In this document: positions 50,795 to 59,941 of the stretch, piece by piece
Numbering within the stretch: the first letter of the stretch is position 1
How the letters are laid out: each line of letters starts with the position of its first letter
Assembly (NCBI RefSeq): GCF_002155965.1
Contig: NZ_MUMH01000059.1
Span: forward strand, 107,989-171,988
DNA length: 64,000 nt
DNA from: Allokutzneria sp. NRRL B-24872
Lineage (GTDB): Bacteria > Actinomycetota > Actinomycetes > Mycobacteriales > Pseudonocardiaceae
Direction of reading: 5' to 3'
Made by a program: the position numbers and the translations under genes
Notes under the pieces: model-generated
What the model was told of the DNA's origin: nothing
Seen by the model: only the letters and a program-made list of their open reading frames with translations
Database searches by the model: none

Positions 50795-51598
50795 TCAGAG
50801 CGAGCCCAAGAAGGAGGCGAGGATCTCGTTGAAGGAAGCGGGTTTCTCCAAGTTGGGGTAGTGCGCCGCGCCGGAGATGGTGGCGACACGGCCGTTGCGC
50901 ACGGTGCGCGCCAACTCCTCGGCCATGGCGATGTGGTCGGGCGCGTCGAGGTCGCCGTTGATGGCGAGCACGGGAACGGTGATCGACGGCAGGCGAGCCC
51001 ACGTGTCGGGGACGGGCACCTGCCAGTCGGGCTCGCCCTTGGTGTGCTTGGCGATCGTGCCGCGCGCCATCTGACGCGTCAGCAGCATGACGGCCTCGTC
51101 GACGTCCTCGGGGGCGCGGTGCGGTCCTACGCCGAACTCCTCGAAGGCGGCGAGCCAGGCCTCGGCGTCACCGGCGGCCAGCGCGGACTGCCACCGGCCG
51201 AAGACCTCCAGGGCCCACGGGTCGGTGAACCTCGGCTGGCTCGTGCCGGCACCGCAGACCACGAGCGCGCGCACCAGTTCGGGATGCTCCAAAGCGGTGT
51301 CGACCGCGATCCCGCCGCCCATCGACACACCGACCAGCACGGCCGGGCCGAGGCCGAGGTGGCGCAGCAGCGCGGCGACATCGTCGGTGTGCCGGAACGG
51401 CCGCGTCGCGTTGGCCGAGGCGCCGTGACCGCGCGAATCGAGAGCGATCACTCGGTAGCCCTCAGCGAAGGCGGAAATCTGCGACCGCCACAGGCGGTGG
51501 TCCAGGAAACCGCCGTGCAACAGCACGATCGGCTCCCCCGCCCCGACATCGAGATAAGCCAGGCGCCCGTCCTCGAACCACGACAACTCCTCGCTCAT
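50795..51598 (-). CDS. Alpha/beta hydrolase
   Basis: 267 residues from ATG 51598. Nucleophile VLVGVSMGGGIAVDTALEHP, oxyanion region VLLHGGFLDHRLWRSQ, Asp in AINGDLDAPDHIAMA and His in ISGAAHYPNLEKP. The set is complete. Divergent from a MarR gene across two operator copies, so ligand-induced expression is likely. Its stop touches the stop of the convergent HNH gene. Confidence 0.87.
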   Translation of the reverse strand: MSEELSWFEDGRLAYLDVGAGEPIVLLHGGFLDHRLWRSQISAFAEGYRVIALDSRGHGASANATRPFRHTDDVAALLRHLGLGPAVLVGVSMGGGIAVDTALEHPELVRALVVCGAGTSQPRFTDPWALEVFGRWQSALAAGDAEAWLAAFEEFGVGPHRAPEDVDEAVMLLTRQMARGTIAKHTKGEPDWQVPVPDTWARLPSITVPVLAINGDLDAPDHIAMAEELARTVRNGRVATISGAAHYPNLEKPASFNEILASFLGSL

Positions 51599-51615
51599 GA
51601 CAACCAAGGTGTCAT
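51597..51615. promoter_or_regulatory. MarR operator, copy 1
   Basis: ATGACAACCAAGGTGTCAT: arms ATGACA and TGTCAT. It covers the start codon of the hydrolase gene. The second copy lies 32 bp away with 16 of 19 positions identical. Confidence 0.75.
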
Positions 51616-51628
51616 AGTGGGCGCAGAC

Positions 51629-51647
51629 ATGGCAACCCAGGTGTCAT
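51629..51647. promoter_or_regulatory. MarR operator, copy 2
   Basis: ATGGCAACCCAGGTGTCAT, just before the MarR start at 51657. Together with copy 1 it spans the whole divergent promoter and would repress both genes. Confidence 0.75.
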
Positions 51648-51656
51648 GATGGGGAG

Positions 51657-52103
51657 GTGACCGAAGCGGAAGACCTAGCTCCCCGGCTGACCGAGGTGTT
51701 CGACGTCGTGGGCCCGCTCTACCGGTTGGCGCTGCGCCGGGTGGAACGAGACGCGCCGATCGAGGGCCTGTCCGTCGGCATGCGGGCGGTGCTGCACCTG
51801 CTCCGCCAACACGGGCCGATGACCGTGCCCGACATGGGCCGAGCCCAGGCGCTGAGCAGGCAGTTCGTCCAGCGGATGGTGAACGACGCCGCTGCGGAGC
51901 ACCTGGTCGAGACGGTGCCCAACCCCGCGCACAAGCGATCCTCGCTGATCAGGCTGACCGAGCGGGGCACCACGGTCATCGATGCCGTCATCGCCCGCGA
52001 GCACGCCGCGCTGCGCCGCGCGGGCGCCGACCTGACCGACGCCGAGGTCACCGCGTGCCTGCGTGTGCTGAACCGCATGCTGCACAACCTGGACGACGAG
52101 TGA
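51657..52103 (+). CDS. MarR-family transcriptional regulator
   Basis: 148 residues, GTG at 51657. Winged HTH: TVPDMGRAQALSRQFVQRMV then the wing PNPAHKRSSLIRLTERGTTV, with the conserved Arg/Lys pair. Flanking helices dimerise. It controls the divergent alpha/beta hydrolase and itself through two 19-bp operators. Confidence 0.9.
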   Translation: MTEAEDLAPRLTEVFDVVGPLYRLALRRVERDAPIEGLSVGMRAVLHLLRQHGPMTVPDMGRAQALSRQFVQRMVNDAAAEHLVETVPNPAHKRSSLIRLTERGTTVIDAVIAREHAALRRAGADLTDAEVTACLRVLNRMLHNLDDE

Positions 52104-52109
52104 GCGAGG

Positions 52110-52601
52110 TCAGCTCGCGTGCTTGTGAATCGAGACGAGGTAGTGGCGGTCGCGGTCGGCGACGTCGGTGTTCGAAGCCGGGAGGCAGAAGATCATCCCC
52201 ACCCCGGCGGGCTGGGCGAGGGTGCCGGACTGGTTGCCGAAGGTGAGGTTCTCGTCGACCTCGTGCGCGCAGCCCGCGTCGTCCAGGGCCGCGAGCATGT
52301 CCTCGCGGAGCACGGTCGCATCGAACGGCACGGCATCGGGCAGCACGAGGGGCGGGAGCGTCGCCGTGGAGCCCGGCCAGAGGTTGATCCGGATGCTGCT
52401 GACCGTCCGCCGGGTGACCGACAGGTCCAAGGCGGACCACGAGTAGGGGTAGCCGTTGATGTCGGGCCCCTTCATGACGATCGCCGGGTGCGGGCGGCCG
52501 GGGCCGAGGAGATCTTCGGCCTCCGCCAACGACATCCCGCAGCGCAGCGGGCCGACCCGGCCGGTCCTGGCGAAATCGACAAGCACGTCCAGCAAGCTCA
52601 C
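52110..52601 (-). CDS. Conserved hypothetical protein
   Basis: 163 residues from GTG 52601. The start (LLDVLVDFARTGRVGPLRCG, MSLAEAEDLLGPGRPHP) resembles the beginning of proteins found as immunity or SMI1-like neighbours in actinobacteria. The rest contains strands with SSIRINLWPG and CLPASNTDVADRDRHYLVSI. No family assigned and no adjacent toxin. Confidence 0.65.
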   Translation of the reverse strand: MSLLDVLVDFARTGRVGPLRCGMSLAEAEDLLGPGRPHPAIVMKGPDINGYPYSWSALDLSVTRRTVSSIRINLWPGSTATLPPLVLPDAVPFDATVLREDMLAALDDAGCAHEVDENLTFGNQSGTLAQPAGVGMIFCLPASNTDVADRDRHYLVSIHKHAS

Positions 52602-52674
52602 GCCGCGGACTCTGGCACACGCCGACCCGATCGGCACGCGGATTCCAGCGACCAGGACTGCACGGCGTGAGGTG

Positions 52675-53064
52675 TCACTCGGGCGCGGCGCGTGCGGTGG
52701 CGCGGATCTCCAACAGGGCGCCCTCGGTGAGCAGTTCGCTGACGCCGATCGCCGTCCACGCAGGGTAGGGCTCGCGCAGGAACCGGTCCTTGACCTCCAG
52801 GAAGCAGTCGAGGTGCGCACGCGCTCCGACGTGGTAGGTCGTGATCTCGACGACGTCGGCGAAGTCGAGCCCGGCCTCGCGGAGGGAGAACCCCAGGTGG
52901 ACGAACGCGTCCTCGAACTGGGACCGGGGATCGGCGGCCACGGTGCCGTCCGGTCGCGTGCCGGTCACCCCTGAGAACAGCACCAGCCCGTTCACCCGCA
53001 CGCCGTGCGAATACCGCAGTGCCGCTGCGTCCCCGGCGCGTTCCGGGGCGACGAAGTACTCCAT
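52675..53064 (-). CDS. RidA-family protein
   Basis: 129 residues, ATG at 53064 (a GTG one codon upstream is possible). YSHGVRVNGLVLFSGVTGTR, VEITTYHVGARAHLDCFLEV and the C-terminal LLTEGALLEIRATARAAPE follow the Rid/YjgF trimer pattern. The active-site Arg is in EIRATARA. Canonical RidA hydrolyses reactive enamines and imines from PLP enzymes. Confidence 0.87.
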   Translation of the reverse strand: MEYFVAPERAGDAAALRYSHGVRVNGLVLFSGVTGTRPDGTVAADPRSQFEDAFVHLGFSLREAGLDFADVVEITTYHVGARAHLDCFLEVKDRFLREPYPAWTAIGVSELLTEGALLEIRATARAAPE

Positions 53065-53308
53065 CACCGCACCTTATCCTCTTGTCAATATTTTTCAGGG
53101 CGATCGAACGCACTTGAACCCCTCCAAAGCTTTGCACACCAACGGGAATTCTTCTCACGTTGGGCCAAAGTCATTGTGCGCCAAGCATTTTCGAGTGGGC
53201 GATGTGGGAATCGTCCACTTGCGACGGCGTTGCGGCGCAGTCGGAAACCGAAAACCGCCAGCGGATTTGTGCGTATGCTCCGCGCTCCGGCGATCGTGAT
53301 GGAGACCC

Positions 53309-54133
53309 ATGAAGCTGACCGGAGTGCAGGCAACGCTGCTCCCCACCCTCTACGGCAGGGCGATGGACGCCTTGGCGGACAAGCCGGTCCTCGACGATCA
53401 GCTCGCGGTCGCCACGATGCGCGCGCTCGAAGCCGATCCGGACTTCGAGGTCGACTTCAGCAAGGTCGGGATGCGCCCGGGTGACGAGAGCGCCGTCGCG
53501 ATCAGGGCGGCGCACATCGACCAGCAGGCCCGCGACTTCCTCGCCGCGCACCCCGTCGCCACCGTGCTGCACCTCGCGTGCGGGTTGGACAGCCGCGCCC
53601 ACCGCGTCGAGCACGGCCAGGACGTGCGTTGGATCGACGTGGACTACCCCGAGATCGTCGCGCTCAGGAAGAACCTGGTCCCGGAGCCGCTCGGCGACTA
53701 CACCGTGATCGGCGCCTCGGTCACCGATCCGGACTGGCTCGCCGAGGTGCCGACCGACCGGCCGGTACTGGTGATCGCCGAGGGGCTGACCATGTACCTC
53801 GACACGGCCGACGGCAGGCTCCTGTTCCGGCGCCTGGTGGAGCACTTCCCCAGCGGGAACCTGGTCTTCGACGCGCTCAGCTCGACCGGCGTCAAGCTCA
53901 CCAAGCGCGCCAAGGCGATCAAGATCGCCCAGGCGCACCTGGACTGGGCGGTCGACGGTGAGCAGGAGCTGGAGTCGATCCACCCGAACCTGCGCTGCGC
54001 CGCTTCGCTCAACGCCTTCGACCTGGAGGGGTTCGTCGTGTCGACGACGCTGGCCGGGCGGCTCGCCACACGCGTGCTCGGCCGGATTCCCGCGCTGCGC
54101 AGCATGCTCAGCCTGTACCGCCTGCAATGGTGA
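53309..54133 (+). CDS. Leucine carboxyl methyltransferase-family (PPM/LCM) SAM methyltransferase
   Basis: 274 residues, ATG at 53309. SAM motif VLHLACGLDSRAHRVEHGQD, then IDVDYPEIVALRKNL and VLVIAEGLTMYLDTADGRLL, typical of the LCM/Mycobacterium S-methyltransferase-like family of natural-product or lipid methylation. The substrate is not known. The 3' end overlaps the convergent vWA gene by 26 bp. The 244-bp upstream gap has an AT-rich part and nothing coding. Confidence 0.87.
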   Translation: MKLTGVQATLLPTLYGRAMDALADKPVLDDQLAVATMRALEADPDFEVDFSKVGMRPGDESAVAIRAAHIDQQARDFLAAHPVATVLHLACGLDSRAHRVEHGQDVRWIDVDYPEIVALRKNLVPEPLGDYTVIGASVTDPDWLAEVPTDRPVLVIAEGLTMYLDTADGRLLFRRLVEHFPSGNLVFDALSSTGVKLTKRAKAIKIAQAHLDWAVDGEQELESIHPNLRCAASLNAFDLEGFVVSTTLAGRLATRVLGRIPALRSMLSLYRLQW

Positions 54134-55343
54134 CCACCCGGGCCCACGACGGCGGCGCGTCGGGCTGGTAGCCGGGGTCGTGCTCGCGCACCCGAGGCGG
54201 TCGCGGGAACAGGCCCACGACCGTCCGGCAGGCTGGTTGTGCTTCGGGCCAAGGGGTTTGGCCGTCGGTCAGCACCACGACGGCGTCCGGGCGGGGGCTC
54301 GTGCGCAGCGCCGTGGCGAAGCCGGTGCGCAGATCGGTGCCACCGCCGCCCACCAACGGGATTCCTTCGGCACGACACAGCTGGTGCGTGACGTGGGCGG
54401 CAGCGTCGCAGGACAGCACCGAGACGAGGTCGCGACGCCCTCCAACGGCTCGGACGATCGCGGCGATCTCGACGAGAGCACTGCCCAGCTCGGAGTCGCT
54501 GACCGAGCCCGAGGTGTCGACGATGACGCGGACGCGAGGGGGCTTGCGCCGCAGACTCGGCAGGATGACTCCGGGCAGCCCGGCGGAGCGGCGCGAGGGG
54601 CGGCCGTAGGTGTAGTCCTCGCCGACCCCGGGACCGGAGACCGCCGTGCGCACAGCCGCTCCCAGCAGCTCGCGCCACGGCTGCGGCGGGTGGAAAGCCT
54701 CTTCCGCCCAGCGCTTCCAGCCCCTCGGCACGTCCCCCGGGCTCGCCTTGATGCCTTGTGCCACACGGAATCGGACGGCGTCGCGCTCCTGCTCGGTGAG
54801 CCCGTGCGCGCCGTCCGCTCCCAGGTCCCACTCGCGCTCCAGCCCGTCCGCGCCGCTGCCGCAGTCCAGCCACGCGAACTGGTCGGTGTAGGGCCCGAGG
54901 CGGAACTGGCGGAGGTAGTCCTCCATCAACTCCCCCTCGTTCAACCACAGCATGCTCGGTACGACGGCGCCCTCGGGTCGTGGAAGGGCTTCGTCGAAGA
55001 TGTCGTCGTTGATCTCGAAGTCCGCGGCGATGTTCATCCGCAGCCGCTCGCCCGGCCCGCTCAGCTCGTGCTTGACGGCGAAGCGATCACCGCGCCCGTG
55101 GTGATCGCGCAGCAGGTGGGAAACCTCGTGCACCCAGACCGCGGCCAGTTCCTCCAGCGACGTGCTGTCGACGAACGCCGGTGAGACGTAGCAGCGCCAG
55201 TGGCGGTCGACGGCCATCGTCGGCACGTGCCGCGATTCCACCACGTGCAAGGCGAACAAGGCCGTCGCCAGGTACGGCCGGGCCCGGACGGCGTGCAGCC
55301 GCGCGGCGAACAGCTTCTCCTCGTCCAGGTCCCCCGGCGTCAT
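54108..55343 (-). CDS. DUF2201-type metallopeptidase-like protein with vWA domain
   Basis: 411 residues, ATG at 55343 overlapping the MoxR stop by four bases. A zinc-peptidase-like HEVSHLLRDHHGR motif (HExxH) is at residues 75-85. The vWA-like half has the MIDAS motif VDTSGSVSDSELGSALVEIA and VVVLTDGQTPWPEAQ. The pairing of VWA-like proteins with MoxR ATPases is well established. The metallopeptidase motif is intact here. Confidence 0.85.
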   Translation of the reverse strand: MTPGDLDEEKLFAARLHAVRARPYLATALFALHVVESRHVPTMAVDRHWRCYVSPAFVDSTSLEELAAVWVHEVSHLLRDHHGRGDRFAVKHELSGPGERLRMNIAADFEINDDIFDEALPRPEGAVVPSMLWLNEGELMEDYLRQFRLGPYTDQFAWLDCGSGADGLEREWDLGADGAHGLTEQERDAVRFRVAQGIKASPGDVPRGWKRWAEEAFHPPQPWRELLGAAVRTAVSGPGVGEDYTYGRPSRRSAGLPGVILPSLRRKPPRVRVIVDTSGSVSDSELGSALVEIAAIVRAVGGRRDLVSVLSCDAAAHVTHQLCRAEGIPLVGGGGTDLRTGFATALRTSPRPDAVVVLTDGQTPWPEAQPACRTVVGLFPRPPRVREHDPGYQPDAPPSWARVVTIAGGTG

Positions 55344-56554
55344 CGGCTGGCACCCGCGGCGATCGCCGCCCGGTCCGCGCGCTGCGACAGCGACACGACT
55401 CCGGCCAACCGCTCGATCGCCGCCGGAACCTGCCAGTCGTCGCGGCGCAGCGCGGCGAGCGTGGACGCGGGCACCACGACCAGATCCGGGGCTCCGGTTT
55501 CCAAAGCTCGCACCAGCAACGCCCACGCCGCGTTCCACCGGGCCAGCTCCGGCCGCTTCCGCACCGCCTCGACCACACCGTCGAGCACCGTCTGACGCAG
55601 GTCGCCGCGCTCGGGCAGCACTGCCGCAGACGGGTCCGCGAGCAGCACCTCGGGATCGGGCAGGTCCATGCGATCCATGCTGGCCAACAACTCCAGGCCC
55701 GGCCCGTCGCCGACCGTGCCCCGCACCAGCGTGGACAGCACCTCCCGGGACGCTCCCGCGGCGGTGGCGAATGCGATCAGCCGCAGCGTCATCTCCCAGC
55801 TGCGCGGTGAGGGCCACGCACCGCCTCGCCGAGCCTCGGTCTTGGGGAGCTGGTGCACGAGATTGGGGCGCACGGCGAGCAGTTCGCACACCGCCCGCCG
55901 CGCGAAGGCCACCGCGTCGGGCAGCCGTTCCTGCGCCAACTTCGGCAGCACGGCTCGTGGCCAGATGCCGCCGAGCCCGCGCACCACCACGTCGTGGTCG
56001 TGCGCCCACTGCAAGTGGACGAAGCGGTTGGCCAACGGCGGACTCAGCTCCCAACCGTCAGCGGCGGAGGAACGCGGATTGGCCGCGGCGACGATCCGCA
56101 CACCCGGCGGGAGCGTGAGGGCACCGATCCGGCGCTCCAGCACCACGCGCAGCAAGGCGGCTTGGACCGCTGGCGGCGCGGTGGACAGCTCATCGAGGAA
56201 CAGCAGCCCCTCGCCCGCCCGGACCAGGCGCACCGCCCAGTCCGGCGGAGCCATCGGAACGCCTTGTTCGGCGGGATCGTCACCGACCACCGGCAGACCG
56301 GCGAAGTCCGACGGCTCGTGCACGCTCGCGATCACCGTGGTCAACGGCAGTTCGAGTGCGTCGGCGAGCTGGTTGAGCGCGGCGGTCTTGCCCATCCCCG
56401 GCTCGCCCCAGAGCAGCACGGGGAGGTCGGCGGAGACGGCCAGGGTCAAGGCTTCCAGTTGCGTGTCGGGTCGCGGCTCGGTGGTGGAGTCGCCCAGCAG
56501 GGCGAGCAGGTCGGCGGCGACGTCCAGCTGACGGGCATGAAGGGGTAGCGGCAT
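55340..56554 (-). CDS. MoxR-type AAA+ ATPase
   Basis: 404 residues, ATG at 56554. Walker A LLWGEPGMGKTAALNQLADA, Walker B GLLFLDELSTAPPAVQAALL, sensor 1 VAAANPRSSAADG, and the Arg finger within LSPPLANRFVHLQWAHD are typical MoxR. The C-terminal lid is longer than average. MoxR proteins activate or assemble vWA partner proteins; the next gene is such a partner. Confidence 0.92.
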   Translation of the reverse strand: MPLPLHARQLDVAADLLALLGDSTTEPRPDTQLEALTLAVSADLPVLLWGEPGMGKTAALNQLADALELPLTTVIASVHEPSDFAGLPVVGDDPAEQGVPMAPPDWAVRLVRAGEGLLFLDELSTAPPAVQAALLRVVLERRIGALTLPPGVRIVAAANPRSSAADGWELSPPLANRFVHLQWAHDHDVVVRGLGGIWPRAVLPKLAQERLPDAVAFARRAVCELLAVRPNLVHQLPKTEARRGGAWPSPRSWEMTLRLIAFATAAGASREVLSTLVRGTVGDGPGLELLASMDRMDLPDPEVLLADPSAAVLPERGDLRQTVLDGVVEAVRKRPELARWNAAWALLVRALETGAPDLVVVPASTLAALRRDDWQVPAAIERLAGVVSLSQRADRAAIAAGASR

Positions 56555-56596
56555 GGTTGATCACCTTGGGGTTCGAGGGAGTGCAGGGGGTGAGGG

Positions 56597-57853
56597 TTAG
56601 CGCGATGACGCGTGGCGCTTGCGCGCGCGGACGCGGGAGACCCGGTTCCTTGGAGCTGGTCCGAGCCCGCTGAGTCCGGCTCGGTACAGCCCGTGCGTCA
56701 CCTGGCGGCGCGCTGCGGTCTCCAGCTCGTCGCGCAGGGAACCGTTGCGCAGCACCGCATCCGGCCCGAGCAGGCTTTCCACCACGGCAAGTGCGCCAGC
56801 GGTGTCGCCGTGCTCCAGCCGCACGCGGATGTCCACGAGCCCTTCCGGGCGCCGATGCGTCTCGTCGATCACTCGCAGGCACGGCAGCGGAGGGCCACCG
56901 AAGGCAGAGAGCAATTCCTCGCGGCGGATCTCGTCGGCGTCGTGGTCGAGCGGGGTCAGCACCCCGTCCACCACGCCGATCCGGTGCGTGGAGCCGCGGC
57001 AGTCGACAAGGCGTTGGCTCGCAACGCTTTCCCGGGGAACACCGGATGGCCGGTGACCCGGGACGAGCGCGGCAGCGACGAGCGGGTGCAGCCGATCGGC
57101 GTCGATCATGCCCGCGCGAAGCAGCTCCAGGTCGGGCGGAACCCAGGTCGCCGCGTCCGGGAGCACCGGTAGCTGACGCGATCTGTTCTCGGGCGCTTCG
57201 CCTGGCGCGTCCAGGTTCAGCACGAGGCGACTCCGGGGGCCGAGCCGCACCGCGACAACGCGTTCCGCACAGTTCTCCGCGCGCAGCAACAGTTCTGCCT
57301 CAGCTGGCCACCGCCGCTCGCCGCCGGAGCGCTCCGCCAGCTCGCCGGTCCTGCGCGCGTCCCACAGGTGACGGTGCAGGTCGAGCCGGAAACGCCGGTC
57401 GGGGTGCGGATGCGGGTGCGCTCCGACTCCGGCGCGCGTCCGCTCCCACAGCGCGAGGCTGATGCGTTGACCGCCCTCGGCCCAGGCGGGCGGTGTGCGC
57501 GCCACGAGGTGCACCGGGTCGCCGCTGTCCGGCCGGTAGCTCGCCAGGGACACCGTGATCCCGGGTCTGAGCAGGCCGTTCGGCGCTGTCCGCGGAAAGT
57601 GCCAGCGGAGCAGGTCCGGAGCCAGATGTCGCAGATCAGCGCGGATGCGCGCGGCGAACGGCGAGCCACGGGCGCGGCCCAGTGCTCGCAGGTCCAGATC
57701 CACGTCGACCCGGGCGGCGGCGCAGGCCCCGGCCCAGTCGCCCGTCTCGCGGCGGGCGGTCGCTGACTCGATCATCGGTGTCGGCACGGCGAACTCGCGC
57801 ACGTGCGACCAGAAAAGAAGTCGGTCGTTCTCATTCGCGGTCGAAGGGTGCAT
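56597..57853 (-). CDS. Uncharacterised companion of the MoxR/vWA pair
   Basis: 418 residues from ATG 57853 (two codons inside a longer frame). No recognised domain. It has an Arg/Leu-rich mixed alpha/beta character; segments such as PGITVSLASYRPDSGDPVHL, DRRFRLDLHRHLWDARRTG and AERVVAVRLGPRSRLVLNLD look like beta-rich repeats, and the C-terminus is strongly basic (RVRARKRHASSR). It precedes the MoxR gene by 42 bp in the same orientation, so a three-gene operon is likely. Confidence 0.6.
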   Translation of the reverse strand: MHPSTANENDRLLFWSHVREFAVPTPMIESATARRETGDWAGACAAARVDVDLDLRALGRARGSPFAARIRADLRHLAPDLLRWHFPRTAPNGLLRPGITVSLASYRPDSGDPVHLVARTPPAWAEGGQRISLALWERTRAGVGAHPHPHPDRRFRLDLHRHLWDARRTGELAERSGGERRWPAEAELLLRAENCAERVVAVRLGPRSRLVLNLDAPGEAPENRSRQLPVLPDAATWVPPDLELLRAGMIDADRLHPLVAAALVPGHRPSGVPRESVASQRLVDCRGSTHRIGVVDGVLTPLDHDADEIRREELLSAFGGPPLPCLRVIDETHRRPEGLVDIRVRLEHGDTAGALAVVESLLGPDAVLRNGSLRDELETAARRQVTHGLYRAGLSGLGPAPRNRVSRVRARKRHASSR

Positions 57854-57965
57854 CAGCACTCACCTTCGGCGAACGGAACCCCCGATCTGCACGAGTAGGT
57901 AATCATCGCGGCCGAGCGTAGCAGGATCATGCGCGAATCTCGGTGCCTGCGGCTACGATCGCGCC

Positions 57966-59210
57966 GTGACCTGGTCCGACCGCGCAGATCAGTGGGTGCG
58001 GGAACGCCCGGTCGTTCCGGACGCCCTGCTCGCCGCGATCATCGCCGTGATCGTGATCGGCACCTCGCTCGACATCCTCGACGAAGCCCGGCCGCGGGAC
58101 TGGAGCCTCTGGGTCGCGGGAATCTGCGGAGCCGTCGTGGTCGCCACCGTCGCCCTGCGCAGGGTCGCCCCGGAGATCGCGTTCCTGCTCGCCAGCCTGG
58201 CGATGGCCGTGACCGTCGCACTGCCGAACAAGGTCGTCCGGCCCGAGGAGCTCGGCCTGCTCGGAACGGGCGGGGACATGGTGATCGCGCTGTTCTTCCT
58301 GCCGTCCTCGGCGGTCTTCCTGGTGCACCTGCACTCCGTTGCCGCGCGGTGTTCCTGGCGCACGAGCCTGCTCGCGCTCGGGGTCGGTGTGGCCGGAGCC
58401 CTGTTGTGCACGGCGAAGACGGCGACCGCCTACGGAGCGCTGCCCGCTGGGTGGCTCACGCTGCTGCTGGCCCTGCTCGGCCTGACCGCGGCCGTGGCGG
58501 GCACGTGGATCGCGGGCCGGTTCCAGTTCGACCGGCGGCAGCGCTCGGTCGCGCGGGCCGCTGAGGCCGTGGAGCGCGCGGCGGCTGACGAGCGCCAGCG
58601 CATCGCCAGGGACATGCACGACATCATCGCCCACTCGCTCGCGGTCATCGTGCGCCAGGCCGAGGGCGGATCGGCCATCGCCGCCAAGTCCCCGGAGCGC
58701 GCGGCCCAAGCGCTGTCCGTCATCGCCAACGCCGCGCGGGAAGCCTTGGTGGACATGCGAGGCACGCTCCAGGTGCTGCGCGAGGCCGCTCCTCAGGAAG
58801 CCACCACGCCCACGCTCGCCGGGCTGCCCGCGTTGGTGGATCGGGTGCGCGCGACCGGCGTCGACGTCCGGCTCACCGAGCACGGCCCGGCCACCGCCCT
58901 GACGCCGAGCGCGGAGGCGGCGGCGTACCGGCTCGTGCAGGAGGCGTTGACCAACAGCGTCAAGCACGCGGGCGCCCGCGCCGCGGTCACCGTCACGGTC
59001 GAGCACCGCTCGGAGGTGGTGGTGGTCCTCGTCGAGGACGACGGCGGCGTCGCCGAAGATCGGCCAGCGGTCCCCGGCGCCGGGGTCGGCCTGCGCGGCG
59101 TTCAGGAGCGGGTGCACGCCGCTGGCGGCACCTTCGAGGCGGGCGCCGTCGGCGGCGGCTTCCGGGTGCGCGCCGAATTCCCTGTCAGCACGAGGAAAGC
59201 GTTGAGATGA
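57966..59210 (+). CDS. Sensor histidine kinase, NarL-type (HisKA_3)
   Basis: 414 residues, GTG at 57966. Four or five membrane segments in the first 180 residues form an extracytoplasmic/membrane sensor. The phospho-acceptor is in RQRIARDMHDIIAHSLAVIV (HisKA_3 H-box), and the ATPase has N-box EALTNSVKHAGARAA and G-box GVGLRGVQERVHAAGG. Overlaps the response-regulator gene by four bases (ATGA). Confidence 0.92.
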   Translation: MTWSDRADQWVRERPVVPDALLAAIIAVIVIGTSLDILDEARPRDWSLWVAGICGAVVVATVALRRVAPEIAFLLASLAMAVTVALPNKVVRPEELGLLGTGGDMVIALFFLPSSAVFLVHLHSVAARCSWRTSLLALGVGVAGALLCTAKTATAYGALPAGWLTLLLALLGLTAAVAGTWIAGRFQFDRRQRSVARAAEAVERAAADERQRIARDMHDIIAHSLAVIVRQAEGGSAIAAKSPERAAQALSVIANAAREALVDMRGTLQVLREAAPQEATTPTLAGLPALVDRVRATGVDVRLTEHGPATALTPSAEAAAYRLVQEALTNSVKHAGARAAVTVTVEHRSEVVVVLVEDDGGVAEDRPAVPGAGVGLRGVQERVHAAGGTFEAGAVGGGFRVRAEFPVSTRKALR

Positions 59211-59851
59211 CGATCAGAGTTGCCCTCGTCGACGACCAGGAGCTGATCCGCGTCGGCCTCGCCATGGTGGTCGACGCCACCGACGACATCCAGATCGTCG
59301 TGCAGGCCGTCGACGGCGTGGACGCGGTCGCCAAGCTCAACGAGACGCCGGTCGACGTCGTGCTGATGGACGTGCAGATGCCGCGCATGAACGGCGTCGA
59401 GGCCACCGGCCTGGTCACCGCCCGCGAGAACGCGCCGAAGGTGATCCTGTTGACCACCTTCGACCTCGACGAGTACGCCGTGGCCGGACTGCGCGCGGGC
59501 GCCAGCGGCTTCCTGCTCAAGGAGGCCTCCGCCGCCGAAGTGCTGCACGCCATCCGCGCCGTGCACGCCGGTGACGCCGTGCTCGCGCCCTCCACGACCC
59601 GGCGCATGCTGGAGCAGCTGGCGGGCGCACGCGCGCCTTCCCCGCTGCTGGAGCGGTTGACCGCGCGCGAGCGCGACGTGCTGATGGAGATCGCGCAGGG
59701 ACTCTCCAACGCCGAGATCGCGCAGCGGCTGTTCTTGTCCGAGGCCACGGTGAAGACGCACGTCGGCCACGTGCTGGCCAAACTGGAGGTCCGCGACCGC
59801 GTGCAGGCCGTGATCTTCGCCTACGAGAACGGCCTCGTCCGCCCGGCCTAG
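59207..59851 (+). CDS. Response regulator, NarL/LuxR type
   Basis: 214 residues, ATG at 59207. Receiver domain: VALVDDQELIRVGLAMVV, phospho-acceptor Asp in VDVVLMDVQMPRMNGVEATG, and Lys in GFLLKEASAAEV. The LuxR HTH is LTARERDVLMEIAQGLSNAE, IAQRLFLSEATVKTHVGHVL. It is the cognate partner of the kinase just upstream. The targets may include the downstream genes. Confidence 0.93.
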   Translation: MTIRVALVDDQELIRVGLAMVVDATDDIQIVVQAVDGVDAVAKLNETPVDVVLMDVQMPRMNGVEATGLVTARENAPKVILLTTFDLDEYAVAGLRAGASGFLLKEASAAEVLHAIRAVHAGDAVLAPSTTRRMLEQLAGARAPSPLLERLTARERDVLMEIAQGLSNAEIAQRLFLSEATVKTHVGHVLAKLEVRDRVQAVIFAYENGLVRPA

Positions 59852-59941
59852 GTCCTGCGAGTCGGGAACTCATCCGTTGGGGTGAGGCGGTGCAGACCTT
59901 GTGGCGAGGACCAGCGCTTCGCGGGCGCGCAGGGTCGTGGC

